Below are positions 38,218-47,110 of a DNA stretch of 64,000 nt, one piece after another. Where the stretch lies: assembly GCF_003054045.1 (NCBI RefSeq), contig NZ_QBKH01000002.1, forward strand, positions 62,001-126,000, in the 5' to 3' direction. A program made the translations under genes and the position numbers. Within the stretch, counting starts at the first letter, position 1. Each line of letters begins with the position of its first letter. The notes beneath the pieces were generated by a model. It did no database searches. It had not been told where the DNA came from and saw nothing but the letters and a program-made list of their open reading frames with translations. The stretch is from Sphingobacterium faecium (GTDB taxonomy: Bacteria > Bacteroidota > Bacteroidia > Sphingobacteriales > Sphingobacteriaceae).

Positions 38218-38961
38218 TTAGAGCACATTAATAGCACTGGTGAATTCTGATAGGCTCGGATGTGTGGGTTCAAGATCTGTGACCAGATAATTGACATCAT
38301 GAAGCGGTACCACTTTCATTTTTTGAACCGAGTTCAATTTTTCAGCAATACTTAAGATTACCAATTTACTCGAACACTTAATCATCGCTTTTTTAATCTG
38401 GACAACTTCCCAATCCGAATCTGTTACACCATCCTGAGTGGAAAGGCTATTTGTTCCCAATAAACAAAGGTCAACTTTAATGTCCGATAATTCGTTGGTT
38501 ACTTGAGATCCAGATACGATATTTGTATTTCTGGATAATTTTCCTCCGATTAAAATAACTTCCAAATTCGGCTTTTCAGCGAGCTCGAGTGCGACCAGAG
38601 GGCTAATGGTGAAAATAGTACATTGTAGACTATCAGGAACAAGTCGAGCTAGCTCGATCATGGTTGTACCACCACCTGCCAGAATCGTCATCCCATTCTG
38701 AAGTAAAGAAATGGCTTTCTTGGCGATTTCTTTTTTAGCCTCTTTTGCATATACATTGCCATCTTGAAAAGGAAATTGAAAAGACTTTGATAACGCACCA
38801 CCATATACTTTTAGTACTTTTCCATTTTCTGCCAATTCATTTAAATCACGACGAATTGTATCTTCAGAAACATTGAGCTGAATGCTTAAGTCTGACGATA
38901 ATACTTTATTATGTAAATTGATTTGGTGTATAATGAAAGCTTGTCTTTCCTCTTTTAACAT
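38218..38961 (-). CDS. DeoR/GlpR-family transcriptional regulator
   Basis: 247 residues. An N-terminal DeoR helix-turn-helix (LSIQLNVSEDTIRRDLNEL) and VYGGALS linker precede a DeoRC sugar-phosphate sensor domain with ILAGGGTTMIELARL and VDLCLLGTNSLS. Members usually repress sugar catabolism genes and release DNA on binding a sugar phosphate. It is 58 bases upstream of the flippase and co-directional, so it might act on the glycan cluster, but its target is not shown by sequence. Confidence 0.92.
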   Translation of the reverse strand: MLKEERQAFIIHQINLHNKVLSSDLSIQLNVSEDTIRRDLNELAENGKVLKVYGGALSKSFQFPFQDGNVYAKEAKKEIAKKAISLLQNGMTILAGGGTTMIELARLVPDSLQCTIFTISPLVALELAEKPNLEVILIGGKLSRNTNIVSGSQVTNELSDIKVDLCLLGTNSLSTQDGVTDSDWEVVQIKKAMIKCSSKLVILSIAEKLNSVQKMKVVPLHDVNYLVTDLEPTHPSLSEFTSAINVL

Positions 38962-39036
38962 GACAGATAGTTTATATAGTCGAAATTATTTATATACAAA
39001 TGTAATTAAATGAAGGTATAAAAAATAAATGTTTTT

Positions 39037-40296
39037 TTAATCGGTATCCTTATTTTTTAATTTCGTTACTCCTGCTTTAAAACGAGGCTTAAATCCAGCA
39101 GGTTTGCTGCTTTCTTGTGTCGGCAGATCCACTGGGGCTGTTTCCGTTGTGGGAATTGATGCAACCGTTTTATCAGTTTGCCCTTCCACTTGCTGCTCAG
39201 TTGGTATGTTATCCTGTGCTGCTGTTGCTTGTTTCGTGATTCCTGCTTTAAAACGAGGCTTAAATCCAGCAGGCTTGCTGCTTGTTTCTGTTGGCAGATC
39301 CACTGGGGTTGTTTCCGTTGCGAGATTTGATGCTACCGTTTTATCAGTTTGCTCTTGCTTCTCAGTTGGTATGTTATCCTGTACTGCTGTTGCCTGTTTT
39401 GTGATTCCTGCTTTAAAACGAGGCTTAAATCCAGCAGGTTTGCTGCTTGCTTCTGTCTGCAGATCCGTAGAGATTGTTTCTGTTGCAGGATCAGATGCTC
39501 CTAGATGATCAGTTAGCTCTTGCGCTTGCTGCTCAGTTGGTATGTTATGCTGTGCTGCTGTTGCTTGTTTTGTGATTCCCGCTTTAAAACGAGGTTTAAA
39601 TCCAGCAGGTTTGCTGCTTGCTTCTGTCGGCAGGTCCGCTGAGGTTGCTTCCGTTGCAGGATGAGATGCTCCTAGATGATCAGCTTGTCCTTCCGCTTGC
39701 TGATCAGTTGGTATTGTGTTTTGTTCTGCAGCCGGTTTTGTTACTCCCGCTTTAAAACGAGGTTTAAACCCAGTAGGTTTTACTATAACATCATTATCGG
39801 AAGCAGAATCACTTGTTTTATCAACACGATTATTTGATGTTTCAGTTTCTTGAGGTACAATATCCTGTGTTACTGTTGGAGCTTTAAAACGAGGTTTAAA
39901 CCCAGTAGGCTTAGCTGGACCGTCATTATCGGGTGCAGATTCACTTATTTTTTCAACACGATTAATTGGTGTTTCAGATTCCTGAGAGAGCACATCCTTT
40001 TTCGGTGCGGGAGCTTTGAAACGCGGTTTAAAGCCAGTAGCTGTAGTAGTCGCTTCTGCTTTCACAGATTGCTGTTCTTTTACAATAGCTTGCTGTACTT
40101 CTTTTTTGTCGATCGGCGTTTCTGCTAGATGATAACTTTTACGGAGCTTATTAAACCAAAATTTTTTTGTATGATCAAAACTTTTGGATCCCATAGCCAT
40201 ATAATGCTTTTTAAATTCTTCATAAAGTGAGTTGTCGGCTTTTTGTAAAGCCGTTAAGTCAATCTTTTTTTTAGCGAAAAATTCTTCAAAAGTCAT
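39037..40296 (-). CDS. Repetitive protein with seven GFKPRFKA motifs
   Basis: 419 residues with no signal peptide. Residues 1-57 form a globular-looking charged helical region (TFEEFFAKKKIDLTALQK ... FDHTKKFWFNKLRKSYHL). The rest is low-complexity: GFKPRFKA occurs at residues 88, 132, 176, 232, 289, 344 and 401, spaced 44, 44, 56, 57, 55 and 57. The linkers are rich in T, E, A, Q and P, giving basic-aromatic beads on an acidic, disordered chain. The last four repeats are nearly identical at DNA level. The gene stands alone. The basic motif could bind nucleic acid, ribosomes or membrane; that is inference. Family not recognised. Confidence 0.8.
   Translation of the reverse strand: MTFEEFFAKKKIDLTALQKADNSLYEEFKKHYMAMGSKSFDHTKKFWFNKLRKSYHLAETPIDKKEVQQAIVKEQQSVKAEATTTATGFKPRFKAPAPKKDVLSQESETPINRVEKISESAPDNDGPAKPTGFKPRFKAPTVTQDIVPQETETSNNRVDKTSDSASDNDVIVKPTGFKPRFKAGVTKPAAEQNTIPTDQQAEGQADHLGASHPATEATSADLPTEASSKPAGFKPRFKAGITKQATAAQHNIPTEQQAQELTDHLGASDPATETISTDLQTEASSKPAGFKPRFKAGITKQATAVQDNIPTEKQEQTDKTVASNLATETTPVDLPTETSSKPAGFKPRFKAGITKQATAAQDNIPTEQQVEGQTDKTVASIPTTETAPVDLPTQESSKPAGFKPRFKAGVTKLKNKDTD
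39071..39915. repeat. Tandem DNA repeats inside the GFKPRFKA gene
   Basis: Blocks of about 42 bases starting CCTGCTTTAAAACGAGG recur at about 39071, 39242, 39407, 39577 and 39745 (a period of 165-171 bases), with more distant copies to 39915 and beyond. All periods are multiples of three. High identity suggests recent duplication and possible length variation between strains. Confidence 0.85.
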
Positions 40297-40381
40297 CCTG
40301 AAAACATTTAGTCTACTACAAATGTATAGTATTTTATTAATCTTTAATAGTTTGAAAAGGATTAAGCTTAATTTGGAGTAT

Positions 40382-40408
40382 AAAAAAAGAGCTTTACGCT
40401 CTTTTTTT
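40382..40408 (-). terminator. Terminator after the YebC-family gene
   Basis: An 11-base-pair stem (40382-40392 with 40398-40408) with a five-base loop, ending in a T-run on the minus strand. It lies about 20 bases past the stop of the YebC-family gene. Confidence 0.82.
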
Positions 40409-40427
40409 ATACTGTAATAAGTTTGGA

Positions 40428-41153
40428 CTATGCCATATTGTGATATACCGCTTGAACGTCATCATCTTCTTCGATTTTATCGATCAATTTTAAGACGTCT
40501 ACGGCATCTTCTTCCGAAATATCGGTGTGAGATAAAGCGATACGCTCTAACTTGGCAGAAGAAACAGCAATACCTTTTTCTTCCAATAAGCGTTGCATAT
40601 TTCCAAAATCTTCAAATGAAGTTTGAACAACCACAACATCATTTCCTTCTTCATCGGCCTCTACATATAATTCTTCAAGACCACCATCGATAAGTTCCAG
40701 TTCCAATTCTTCAATATCGACATCCTCTGTTGCAGGAAATCTGAACAATGATTTACGGTTAAAAATAAAGTCCAAAGATCCAGTTTTACCCAATGTACCA
40801 CCAGCTTTAGTAAAATAGCTGCGTATATTGGCAACAGTTCTATTGGTATTATCGGTTGCCGTTTCAATTAAGATTGGCACACCATGGGGGCCATATCCTT
40901 CATATACATATTCTTCGTATCCTTTAGAATCTTTTTCAGAAGCTCTTTTAATAGCTGCTTCTACACGATCTTTAGGCATATTAACAGCTTTCGCATTGTT
41001 TATCGCTGTACGTAATCTAGAATTTGACTCTGGGTGAGGACCGCCTTCCTTCACTGAAATTGCAATTTCTTTACCTAAACGCGTAAATTGGATTGCCATT
41101 TTGGCCCAGCGTTTAAATTTACGTTCTTTTCTAAATTCGAAAGCTCTTCCCAT
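40428..41153 (-). CDS. YebC/PmpR/TACO1-family protein
   Basis: 241 residues from the ATG at 41153. The family core is clear: MGRAFEFRKERKFKRWAKMA, FTRLGKEI, SNSRLRTAINNAKAVNMPKDRVEAAIKRA, YVYEGYGPHGVPILIE, and the C-terminal KLIDKIEEDDDVQAVYHNM. Members were named transcription regulators, and more recent work links them to translation of polyproline stretches. The start is one base after the stop of the dehydrogenase-like gene upstream. Confidence 0.95.
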   Translation of the reverse strand: MGRAFEFRKERKFKRWAKMAIQFTRLGKEIAISVKEGGPHPESNSRLRTAINNAKAVNMPKDRVEAAIKRASEKDSKGYEEYVYEGYGPHGVPILIETATDNTNRTVANIRSYFTKAGGTLGKTGSLDFIFNRKSLFRFPATEDVDIEELELELIDGGLEELYVEADEEGNDVVVVQTSFEDFGNMQRLLEEKGIAVSSAKLERIALSHTDISEEDAVDVLKLIDKIEEDDDVQAVYHNMA

Positions 41154-41154
41154 A

Positions 41155-42105
41155 TTATAGTTTGTTTGTTTTAAGATTCTCAATCATATCGGCAGTAAGC
41201 TTTGCTAAATCAAAAGCAGGCTTCCAATTCCAATCTGTTCTCGCTGGAGAATCTTCAATACTAGCAGGCCATGAATCTGCAATCGCCTGTCTAGGATCAT
41301 TCTCCGAGTAAGAGATTGCAAAATTAGGAAGAATTTTTTTAATTTCTTCAGCAAGTTCTTTTGGCGTAAAACTTACACCCGTAAGATTGTAACTTGAACG
41401 AATCGTTAAACTTTCTTTTGGAGCATCCATCAGTTGTAAAGTACCGCGAATAGCATCATCCATATATAACATTGGTAAAGCGGTATCTTCCGATAAGAAG
41501 CATTCGTAGCTACCTTTTTTCAATGCATCATAAAAAATGTGTACTGCATAATCAGTGGTTCCACCTCCTGGCTCAGCTTTCCATGAAATAATACCAGGAT
41601 AGCGAATACTACGGATATCCAATCCACGGTGTTCTTGGTACCATTCGACAAGTCTTTCTCCAGCCAATTTACTGATACCGTAGATCGTGTTTGGATCCAT
41701 GATACAATATTGTTCGGTATTTGTTTTAGGAGAATGCGGTCCGAATACAGCAATTGAACTTGGCCAAAAGATTTTTGCTATTTTATATTCAACAGCTAGG
41801 TCTAGGACGTTCAAAAGGCCGTTCATATTGAGATCCCATGCTTTTTGAGGATACTTTTCACCAGTTGCCGATAACATGGCGGCCAATAAATATACTTGTG
41901 TTGGTTTATATTTTTGAAATAAGGATTCTATAGCACTTTTATCAAGTACATTTAGGGGTTCGAAAATTTCCCCGTCCTTTAAATTTTGGGGTTCTCTAAT
42001 GTCGGATGTAACGACACTTTCGGTCCCAAATTTTTCTCTTAAAGCTGTAGCCAATTCAGTTCCGATTTGACCATTTGCACCGATTATAATAATGCTTTCT
42101 TTCAT
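41155..42105 (-). CDS. NAD-dependent epimerase/dehydratase, L-threonine 3-dehydrogenase-like
   Basis: 316 residues, short-chain dehydrogenase fold. The nucleotide-binding motif IIIGANGQIGTELA is at residues 6-19 and the active site YGISKLAGE (Y-x-x-x-K) follows PSSIAVFGP. The sequence TIYGISKLAGERLVEWY, RYPGIIS and the AEPGGGTTDYAVHIFYDAL block match the epimerase-like L-threonine dehydrogenases, which oxidise threonine to 2-amino-3-ketobutyrate. A UDP-sugar epimerase is the alternative but lacks these features. A strong promoter lies directly at its start. Confidence 0.85.
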   Translation of the reverse strand: MKESIIIIGANGQIGTELATALREKFGTESVVTSDIREPQNLKDGEIFEPLNVLDKSAIESLFQKYKPTQVYLLAAMLSATGEKYPQKAWDLNMNGLLNVLDLAVEYKIAKIFWPSSIAVFGPHSPKTNTEQYCIMDPNTIYGISKLAGERLVEWYQEHRGLDIRSIRYPGIISWKAEPGGGTTDYAVHIFYDALKKGSYECFLSEDTALPMLYMDDAIRGTLQLMDAPKESLTIRSSYNLTGVSFTPKELAEEIKKILPNFAISYSENDPRQAIADSWPASIEDSPARTDWNWKPAFDLAKLTADMIENLKTNKL

Positions 42106-42783
42106 CGATGCAAATATAGTATTTTTATTATCCTAATCAATGTTTCAAAAGTAGCATTTGAACTTAATTTTCTGCCTCTTATTTTTCAGTAAAGTATTTA
42201 TTATCATGGTATTATTGTGACTTTGTTTGATGTTTTATACCCTTTTTTTTAGTCTTTTTTTTATCGAAATTCTTGATATTTTTTTCATTTACTAGCCAGA
42301 CTATACAAAGCAATCGATTGCTTGTTTTTCACTAAATAGGGTCAGATTTATCAAATCATTTTATTTCGTTTTTAAATCTCCCTTATTGCACCCTTTTTAG
42401 TGCTAATTATTGACGCTATTATCTTGATCATATTTTGTGATGCATACATATGCTTAGGGTTTGGTCTTGACATGTTAATCTGGCGTCCCTGTTATTTTGC
42501 ACATGAAAGCGTGTTGATTACTGTGCGCTTGCAAAAGATTTTTGTATATGTTTTATCTTTAAATGCGTATAAGTTTAATTGTTAGTTTGACTTGTAAACA
42601 TCGCTAAGTTTTAAGATATTTTATTAAAATCGCTTTAATTTATTGATATTAATATATATTTCCCTATTTTTTTGCAATAATGATCACATATTTAGCTCTA
42701 ATTTCGTAAGTTTGAGAAATAACAATATTCTATTTAGAATATTGAGGTAAAATTTTATAACAAATTAAAGAAAAAGTAACAAA
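42106..42783. other. Long AT-rich divergent intergenic region
   Basis: 678 bases between the dehydrogenase-like gene and asd. It holds the leftward promoter at one end and a lone -7-like TAAGTTTG (42707-42714) upstream of asd. A 61-codon frame at 42400-42585 starts with GTG and is hydrophobic only through AT bias; I do not regard it as a gene. Nothing else was seen. Confidence 0.5.
42111..42140 (-). promoter_or_regulatory. Promoter of the threonine dehydrogenase-like gene
   Basis: Minus strand: TTG (42140-42138), exactly 19 bases, TATATTTG (42118-42111), a full consensus match. Only five bases separate the box from the ATG (42105), predicting a leaderless message. Confidence 0.8.
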
Positions 42784-43776
42784 ATGAAAGTCGCAGTAGT
42801 CGGCGCAACAGGCCTTGTAGGTACTGAGATGTTAACAGTGTTAGCAGCGCGCAATTTCCCAGTTTCAGAATTAATTCCAGTAGCTTCAGAGCGTAGTAAG
42901 GGTAAGGAAATTGATTTTAAGGGAAAGAAGTATAAGGTGGTTACACCATCTGAAGCTATTGCTTTAAAACCTGATGTTGCTTTGTTCTCTGCAGGTGGTG
43001 GTACTTCTCTGGAGTATGCGCCATTATTTGCTGCCGCTGGCATTACCGTTATAGACAATTCATCTGCTTGGCGTATGGATCCTACTAAAAAATTAGTAGT
43101 TCCTGAAGTGAATGGACATGTATTAACCGCTGAAGATAAAATTATTGCAAATCCAAATTGTTCAACCATACAGATGGTTGTTGCATTAAAACCCCTTCAT
43201 GATAAATATAAAATAAAGCGTGTTGTCGTTTCTACTTACCAATCTGTAACAGGTACAGGGGTGAAGGCTGTTGATCAATTGATGAATGAGCGTGCTGGTA
43301 TAAAAGATGGTGAGAAAGCATATGCATATGAGATCGATTTAAATGTCATTCCTCAAATTGATGTTTTTCAAGAAAACGGCTATACCAAAGAAGAAATGAA
43401 AATGATTTTGGAAACCAACAAAATCATGGGTGATGATTCTATCAAAGTAACAGCGACGACAGTTCGTATTCCAGTAATTGGAGGACACTCTGAGTCTTTA
43501 AACATTGAATTTGAACATGATTTTGATCTTGCAGATGTTCGTGCGGCGTTATCTGCACAAAGTGGTGTTATTGTCGTAGATGATCCTGCTAATCTGCAGT
43601 ACCCAATGCCTAAGGATGCTCATGGTAAAGATGAAGTGTTTGTGGGTCGTATTCGTCGTGACGAATCGCAAGCGAACACCTTGAATATGTGGGTAGTTGC
43701 TGATAATTTGCGTAAAGGTGCTGCTACCAATACCATTCAAATCGCAGAAGCCTTGAAAGAAAAAGGATTAATTTAA
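42784..43776 (+). CDS. asd: Aspartate-semialdehyde dehydrogenase
   Basis: 330 residues. It makes aspartate semialdehyde for lysine, threonine, methionine and diaminopimelate synthesis. The NADP-binding VAVVGATGLVGTEML (3-17), the catalytic cysteine in IIANPNCSTIQMV, the VVSTYQSVTGTG segment and RIPVIGGHSESL with the catalytic histidine are present. It is a single gene with its own terminator. Confidence 0.97.
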   Translation: MKVAVVGATGLVGTEMLTVLAARNFPVSELIPVASERSKGKEIDFKGKKYKVVTPSEAIALKPDVALFSAGGGTSLEYAPLFAAAGITVIDNSSAWRMDPTKKLVVPEVNGHVLTAEDKIIANPNCSTIQMVVALKPLHDKYKIKRVVVSTYQSVTGTGVKAVDQLMNERAGIKDGEKAYAYEIDLNVIPQIDVFQENGYTKEEMKMILETNKIMGDDSIKVTATTVRIPVIGGHSESLNIEFEHDFDLADVRAALSAQSGVIVVDDPANLQYPMPKDAHGKDEVFVGRIRRDESQANTLNMWVVADNLRKGAATNTIQIAEALKEKGLI

Positions 43777-43792
43777 TATCATTTATATCTAT

Positions 43793-43830
43793 AAAGGAGC
43801 TATGTCATATCGATATAGCTCCTTTGTTGT
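43793..43830 (+). terminator. Terminator after asd
   Basis: An 11-base-pair perfect stem (43793-43803 with 43815-43825), then TTTGTTGTTTT-like T-rich sequence. Confidence 0.78.
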
Positions 43831-44550
43831 TTTCTGATTTTCAGATTGTTCATTTTTTTATTTCTACTCTGGACTGAAAAATGGATATCATGAAAATAGC
43901 ATTTCATCTACTGGACAGCTCCTTTTAATCCATTTTCTTTTTAGATATCAATTCTGTCCTACTAAGCTTGACCGTTTGTTTTAAAAGTAGATGCTAATTT
44001 CCAAAATCAGTACATCATTAATTTCCTTAAGGGTACTCTTTTAGGGATAAAAAGTATTCGTTATAAGAACTTCCTAGTGATTATAAATGTTCGAAATTTT
44101 TATGCTGAGGTATGGTCCTTTTCTAAGGATGTTCTGGGGCATAAGTAGGAAGCAACATGGGGCTAGGTTGTATGTGTGAGCAGGATGTAAGCATGGTGTT
44201 TACATGATGAAAGCACCATATATATGTGAACTTAACGTGGACTCACTGTGCACTTATGGTGGACTCACCTCTATCTTGGCTCGACTTTAGCATAAATTAT
44301 TACACCTATTTATTGGTCTATTATTCAATTATATAGTTTATTTTCCGACAAGTTTAGCTGTGCTAAGGCCATGATAATTATTCATTATAAAACTGATGGT
44401 AAGTTGCTGATGATAGTCATAACGGGGCTTAGATGCTTAGTCATTTTAAAGCATAACTTAGCGCTAAGCTTTTAATTTTTGTGAGCGCATAGCTAAGCTT
44501 AATAAGAAGATTTTTATGCAAGTATCATAGTTTTAAATAGTTTAAACATA

Positions 44551-44585
44551 AAAAAGGTTTGTATCATACGATACAAACCCTTTTT
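44551..44585 (-). terminator. Terminator after the kelch gene
   Basis: A 15-base-pair stem with one bulged base (44551-44565 with 44570-44585) and T-run on the minus strand, 23 bases past the kelch gene stop. Confidence 0.82.
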
Positions 44586-44607
44586 ATGTTACTAATCTTG
44601 TATTAGA

Positions 44608-45615
44608 TTATTTTACTGGAACAAATTTCCAAGTATCATAGAATTTGTTTGATCCGTTTTGACCAGTCGTTACATAACCGACATTATTAATGCCAAACCC
44701 AACAGCATCTTGTCTAGCTGAACCTTGGAAAACTTGATTGTCCTCATTCCAAACATCAGTAGTCGGATTATATTCCCAGATGGTGTTGATTACTGTAGAT
44801 TTCAAACCACCTACTACATAGCCCAAGTTGTTTAATACAAAAGCAGAAGTACTTGAACGTGTTAAATTGTAAGTATATGAATTGTCATTGCGATTCAAAT
44901 CATTTAAAGGTGTCCAGTTTTCACCATCAAATTTAAAGAAGTCCTCAGGGTATGCCGTATTGTCAATACCACCACCTATGTAAGCGATATTATTGATGAC
45001 AAAAGCAAAACCATTTCTTCTATTAGATCTTAATGGACTCTCTACTGCTTTCCATTCGTTAGTTGTAGGATTATATCTGTAAAAAGATTTCACGTTTGTA
45101 TTGTTGTCGTTACCTCTAGAACCAGTACCCACATATCCAAAACCACCTACTGAGAAGGCAACCGCACCATAGCGAGCAGCATCAACAGGAAGATCAGCGA
45201 TCTTAGTCCAAGTGTTAGCTGTAGCATCATATTTATAAAAATCCGATAATGCATTTGTTCCATCAAAACCAGTACCAACATAGCCATTGTTACCAATTGC
45301 AAAAGCAACTGCACCATTACGGGCAACACCAGGAAATTCAGCTCTTTGAGACCAAGTCTCAGTCGTTGGATTAAATGCCCATATATCTTTTTTTCGAACA
45401 GATACTTGACCTTCTGTTGCAATACCAGTTGCTACATAAGCGATATTGTTTATTAAGAAAGATACTGCCCCACTTCTTGCACCACCATCGAAAGCAGAAC
45501 CTCGAGTCCATTCTATTACTTCATCTGTATCATCACTATTCTTTGATTTACAAGAGTAAGTAGAGAAAGTAACGACGCATGCTAATATTACTAGTAGCCA
45601 ATTTTTCTTGTTCAT
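44608..45615 (-). CDS. Kelch-repeat lipoprotein
   Basis: 335 residues. A signal ends at the lipobox STYSC, followed by an acidic SKNSDDTDEV tail that may direct surface export. Six kelch-like blades cover the rest, seen as repeated GAVSFLINNIAYVATG, GAVAFAIGNNGYVGTG, GAVAFSVGGFGYVGTG, NGFAFVINNIAYIGGG, SAFVLNNLGYVVGG and DAVGFGINNVGYVTTG, each followed by a W-containing strand. This should fold as a six-bladed beta-propeller on the outer membrane. It begins six bases after the DUF4270 gene, so they are one operon. Ligand unknown. Confidence 0.92.
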   Translation of the reverse strand: MNKKNWLLVILACVVTFSTYSCKSKNSDDTDEVIEWTRGSAFDGGARSGAVSFLINNIAYVATGIATEGQVSVRKKDIWAFNPTTETWSQRAEFPGVARNGAVAFAIGNNGYVGTGFDGTNALSDFYKYDATANTWTKIADLPVDAARYGAVAFSVGGFGYVGTGSRGNDNNTNVKSFYRYNPTTNEWKAVESPLRSNRRNGFAFVINNIAYIGGGIDNTAYPEDFFKFDGENWTPLNDLNRNDNSYTYNLTRSSTSAFVLNNLGYVVGGLKSTVINTIWEYNPTTDVWNEDNQVFQGSARQDAVGFGINNVGYVTTGQNGSNKFYDTWKFVPVK

Positions 45616-45621
45616 AAACTG

Positions 45622-46989
45622 TTAAAATTTAGTATATAAGATGTTTAATTTTATTTTTGGGTTGTTATTTGCATCTTTTGCCACAATAAGCCTGTCTGTT
45701 TTAGAGAATAATCCTGTTGTTGGTACACTCAAAAATAAAGAGGTATTATAAAAGCTTTCTTTTTTGATATTATTTAAATATTCAATCAAATTGAACGTAT
45801 ATTTTGCATTAGCTCCAAAGTTATTCGTGCCCGAATATGCTGCTTGTTGTATGGTTGTCGTAAAAGGTGAATTAATCATACTAATCGGATTTCCTCCTGA
45901 ATTAGCCACCATTAAGATTACACTTGATGGTGAGTTGAAAAATGAATTATAATATTTACCTTCTGTCTCTATAACGAGTTCTGCCTTATTAATCGCTACA
46001 GTTGGATCGTTCACTAAAGCTAAAAGTGTCGGAAAAGTGATTTTAACAACAGTACCTGTACTTCCTTCTAAGAATACATCGCCCTCTGTTACTGTGCTTT
46101 TTAACTCAGGGTTTGTGAGGTTCAAAGTACTGAAGGCAGTTCCTGCACGATCTGCTTCAACATTGTTAAATTGATATGCTTTATCTCCTAAATCAAATTT
46201 AGCAACCGAATTGACTTTAAATCCTTCTGCATTGATGAAGTTATAATGGATCTGCATCACAACCGTATCTGAATAACCAATGATAGCTGTATTACTATTT
46301 CCAGGAACCAGTGCAATACCTTTGAAAAATTCAGCAAAGTTGTCATCTGATGAAATTGCTGAATGTCCCTCCTTAATATAAGAAAATAATTTGTTGCCGA
46401 ATGTATTGTCCAATTTAATAGAGACAGAATCTAATTGGTTAACAAAAGGTTTGAATGATAAAGTTCCCAATGCGTTAGGAGCATACGCGAATTTTTGATT
46501 ATTGTAGATAGCAGCACCACTTACAAACACAGGTCTTTCATTGATATCAGCACCCGAGTTGACTTCTTTAAGTGTAATTTGCTGTGTAACTTCATGAACA
46601 GCTATGGTTTGTGTTTTTGTTGTATCGCCGTAAAAATATTTGTTGGGTTTTAACACAAATGTGATCGAATCATATTGCGCTGCAGTAGGAATGGAGGCAG
46701 TCGTGATATTTCCGATTCCAAGGCGCATATAAGAAGTTGCACTCACAGATCCGGTAGTTGTATTGGAGTTCTTGCCAACGAGGATCACTCCAGTTCCTGA
46801 TGTAGGTACATCATCAAGTTGATAAGTGGATGCATTCACTTGAATCGAATCAATAGGAACAATGCCCATGGATTCATCTCTTGAATTGTCTAAAGAGAGC
46901 GAAATATCTTTATTACATGCTGAAATGCCTATCAGTAATAACGCTGAGAATAAAAATTGAATACTACGTCTCTTAAAATTTCTTATCAT
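45622..46989 (-). CDS. DUF4270 lipoprotein
   Basis: 455 residues from the ATG at 46989. A signal peptide ends at the lipobox GISAC. The repeated pattern SYMRLGIGNITTASIPTAAQYDSITFVLKP, YFYGDTTKTQTIAVHEVTQ and the C-terminal NNPKIKLNILYTK match DUF4270, a Bacteroidota-specific family of predicted outer-membrane lipoproteins with unknown function. A -7-like TACATTTG (47016-47009) lies upstream. Earlier in-frame ATGs overlap that promoter and are unlikely starts. It is divergent from a histidine-kinase gene and drives the kelch gene. Confidence 0.85.
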   Translation of the reverse strand: MIRNFKRRSIQFLFSALLLIGISACNKDISLSLDNSRDESMGIVPIDSIQVNASTYQLDDVPTSGTGVILVGKNSNTTTGSVSATSYMRLGIGNITTASIPTAAQYDSITFVLKPNKYFYGDTTKTQTIAVHEVTQQITLKEVNSGADINERPVFVSGAAIYNNQKFAYAPNALGTLSFKPFVNQLDSVSIKLDNTFGNKLFSYIKEGHSAISSDDNFAEFFKGIALVPGNSNTAIIGYSDTVVMQIHYNFINAEGFKVNSVAKFDLGDKAYQFNNVEADRAGTAFSTLNLTNPELKSTVTEGDVFLEGSTGTVVKITFPTLLALVNDPTVAINKAELVIETEGKYYNSFFNSPSSVILMVANSGGNPISMINSPFTTTIQQAAYSGTNNFGANAKYTFNLIEYLNNIKKESFYNTSLFLSVPTTGLFSKTDRLIVAKDANNNPKIKLNILYTKF

Positions 46990-47110
46990 GCTTAAAAATT
47001 GAATAATGCAAATGTAATCAATGCGCATTGTTAATCAGTGTTATATTTTGTTAAATATGGTTAATTACCAAGGCGAATGCAAATCTAGTAATTTAAATTT
47101 GTTTTTAATT

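Larger units (their letters stand above)
43777..44607. other. Long intergenic region between asd and the kelch gene
   Basis: 831 bases. It holds the asd terminator at its start and the kelch-gene terminator at its end. The middle (about 43840-44540) has no supported frame. It contains a small hairpin (ATGGTG with CACCAT near 44193-44220), a twice-repeated GTGGACTCAC near 44250-44280 and a twice-repeated GCTAAGCTT near 44463-44505. It may be the remnant of a lost gene. Confidence 0.45.

Noticed and set aside
39071..39915. CRISPR-like array in the repeat region
   Set aside because: Repeat units are in-frame coding sequence with a 165-171-base period; spacers are themselves repeated and there are no cas genes.
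42400..42585. 61-codon hydrophobic frame in the intergenic region before asd
   Set aside because: It starts with GTG in very AT-rich sequence, has no promoter or family, and its hydrophobic character follows from T-rich codons.
47021..47110. Histidine kinase starting at 47021 or 47057
   Set aside because: It would put 18-30 polar residues before TM1 and overlap the divergent promoter region; the ATG at 47111 fits better.
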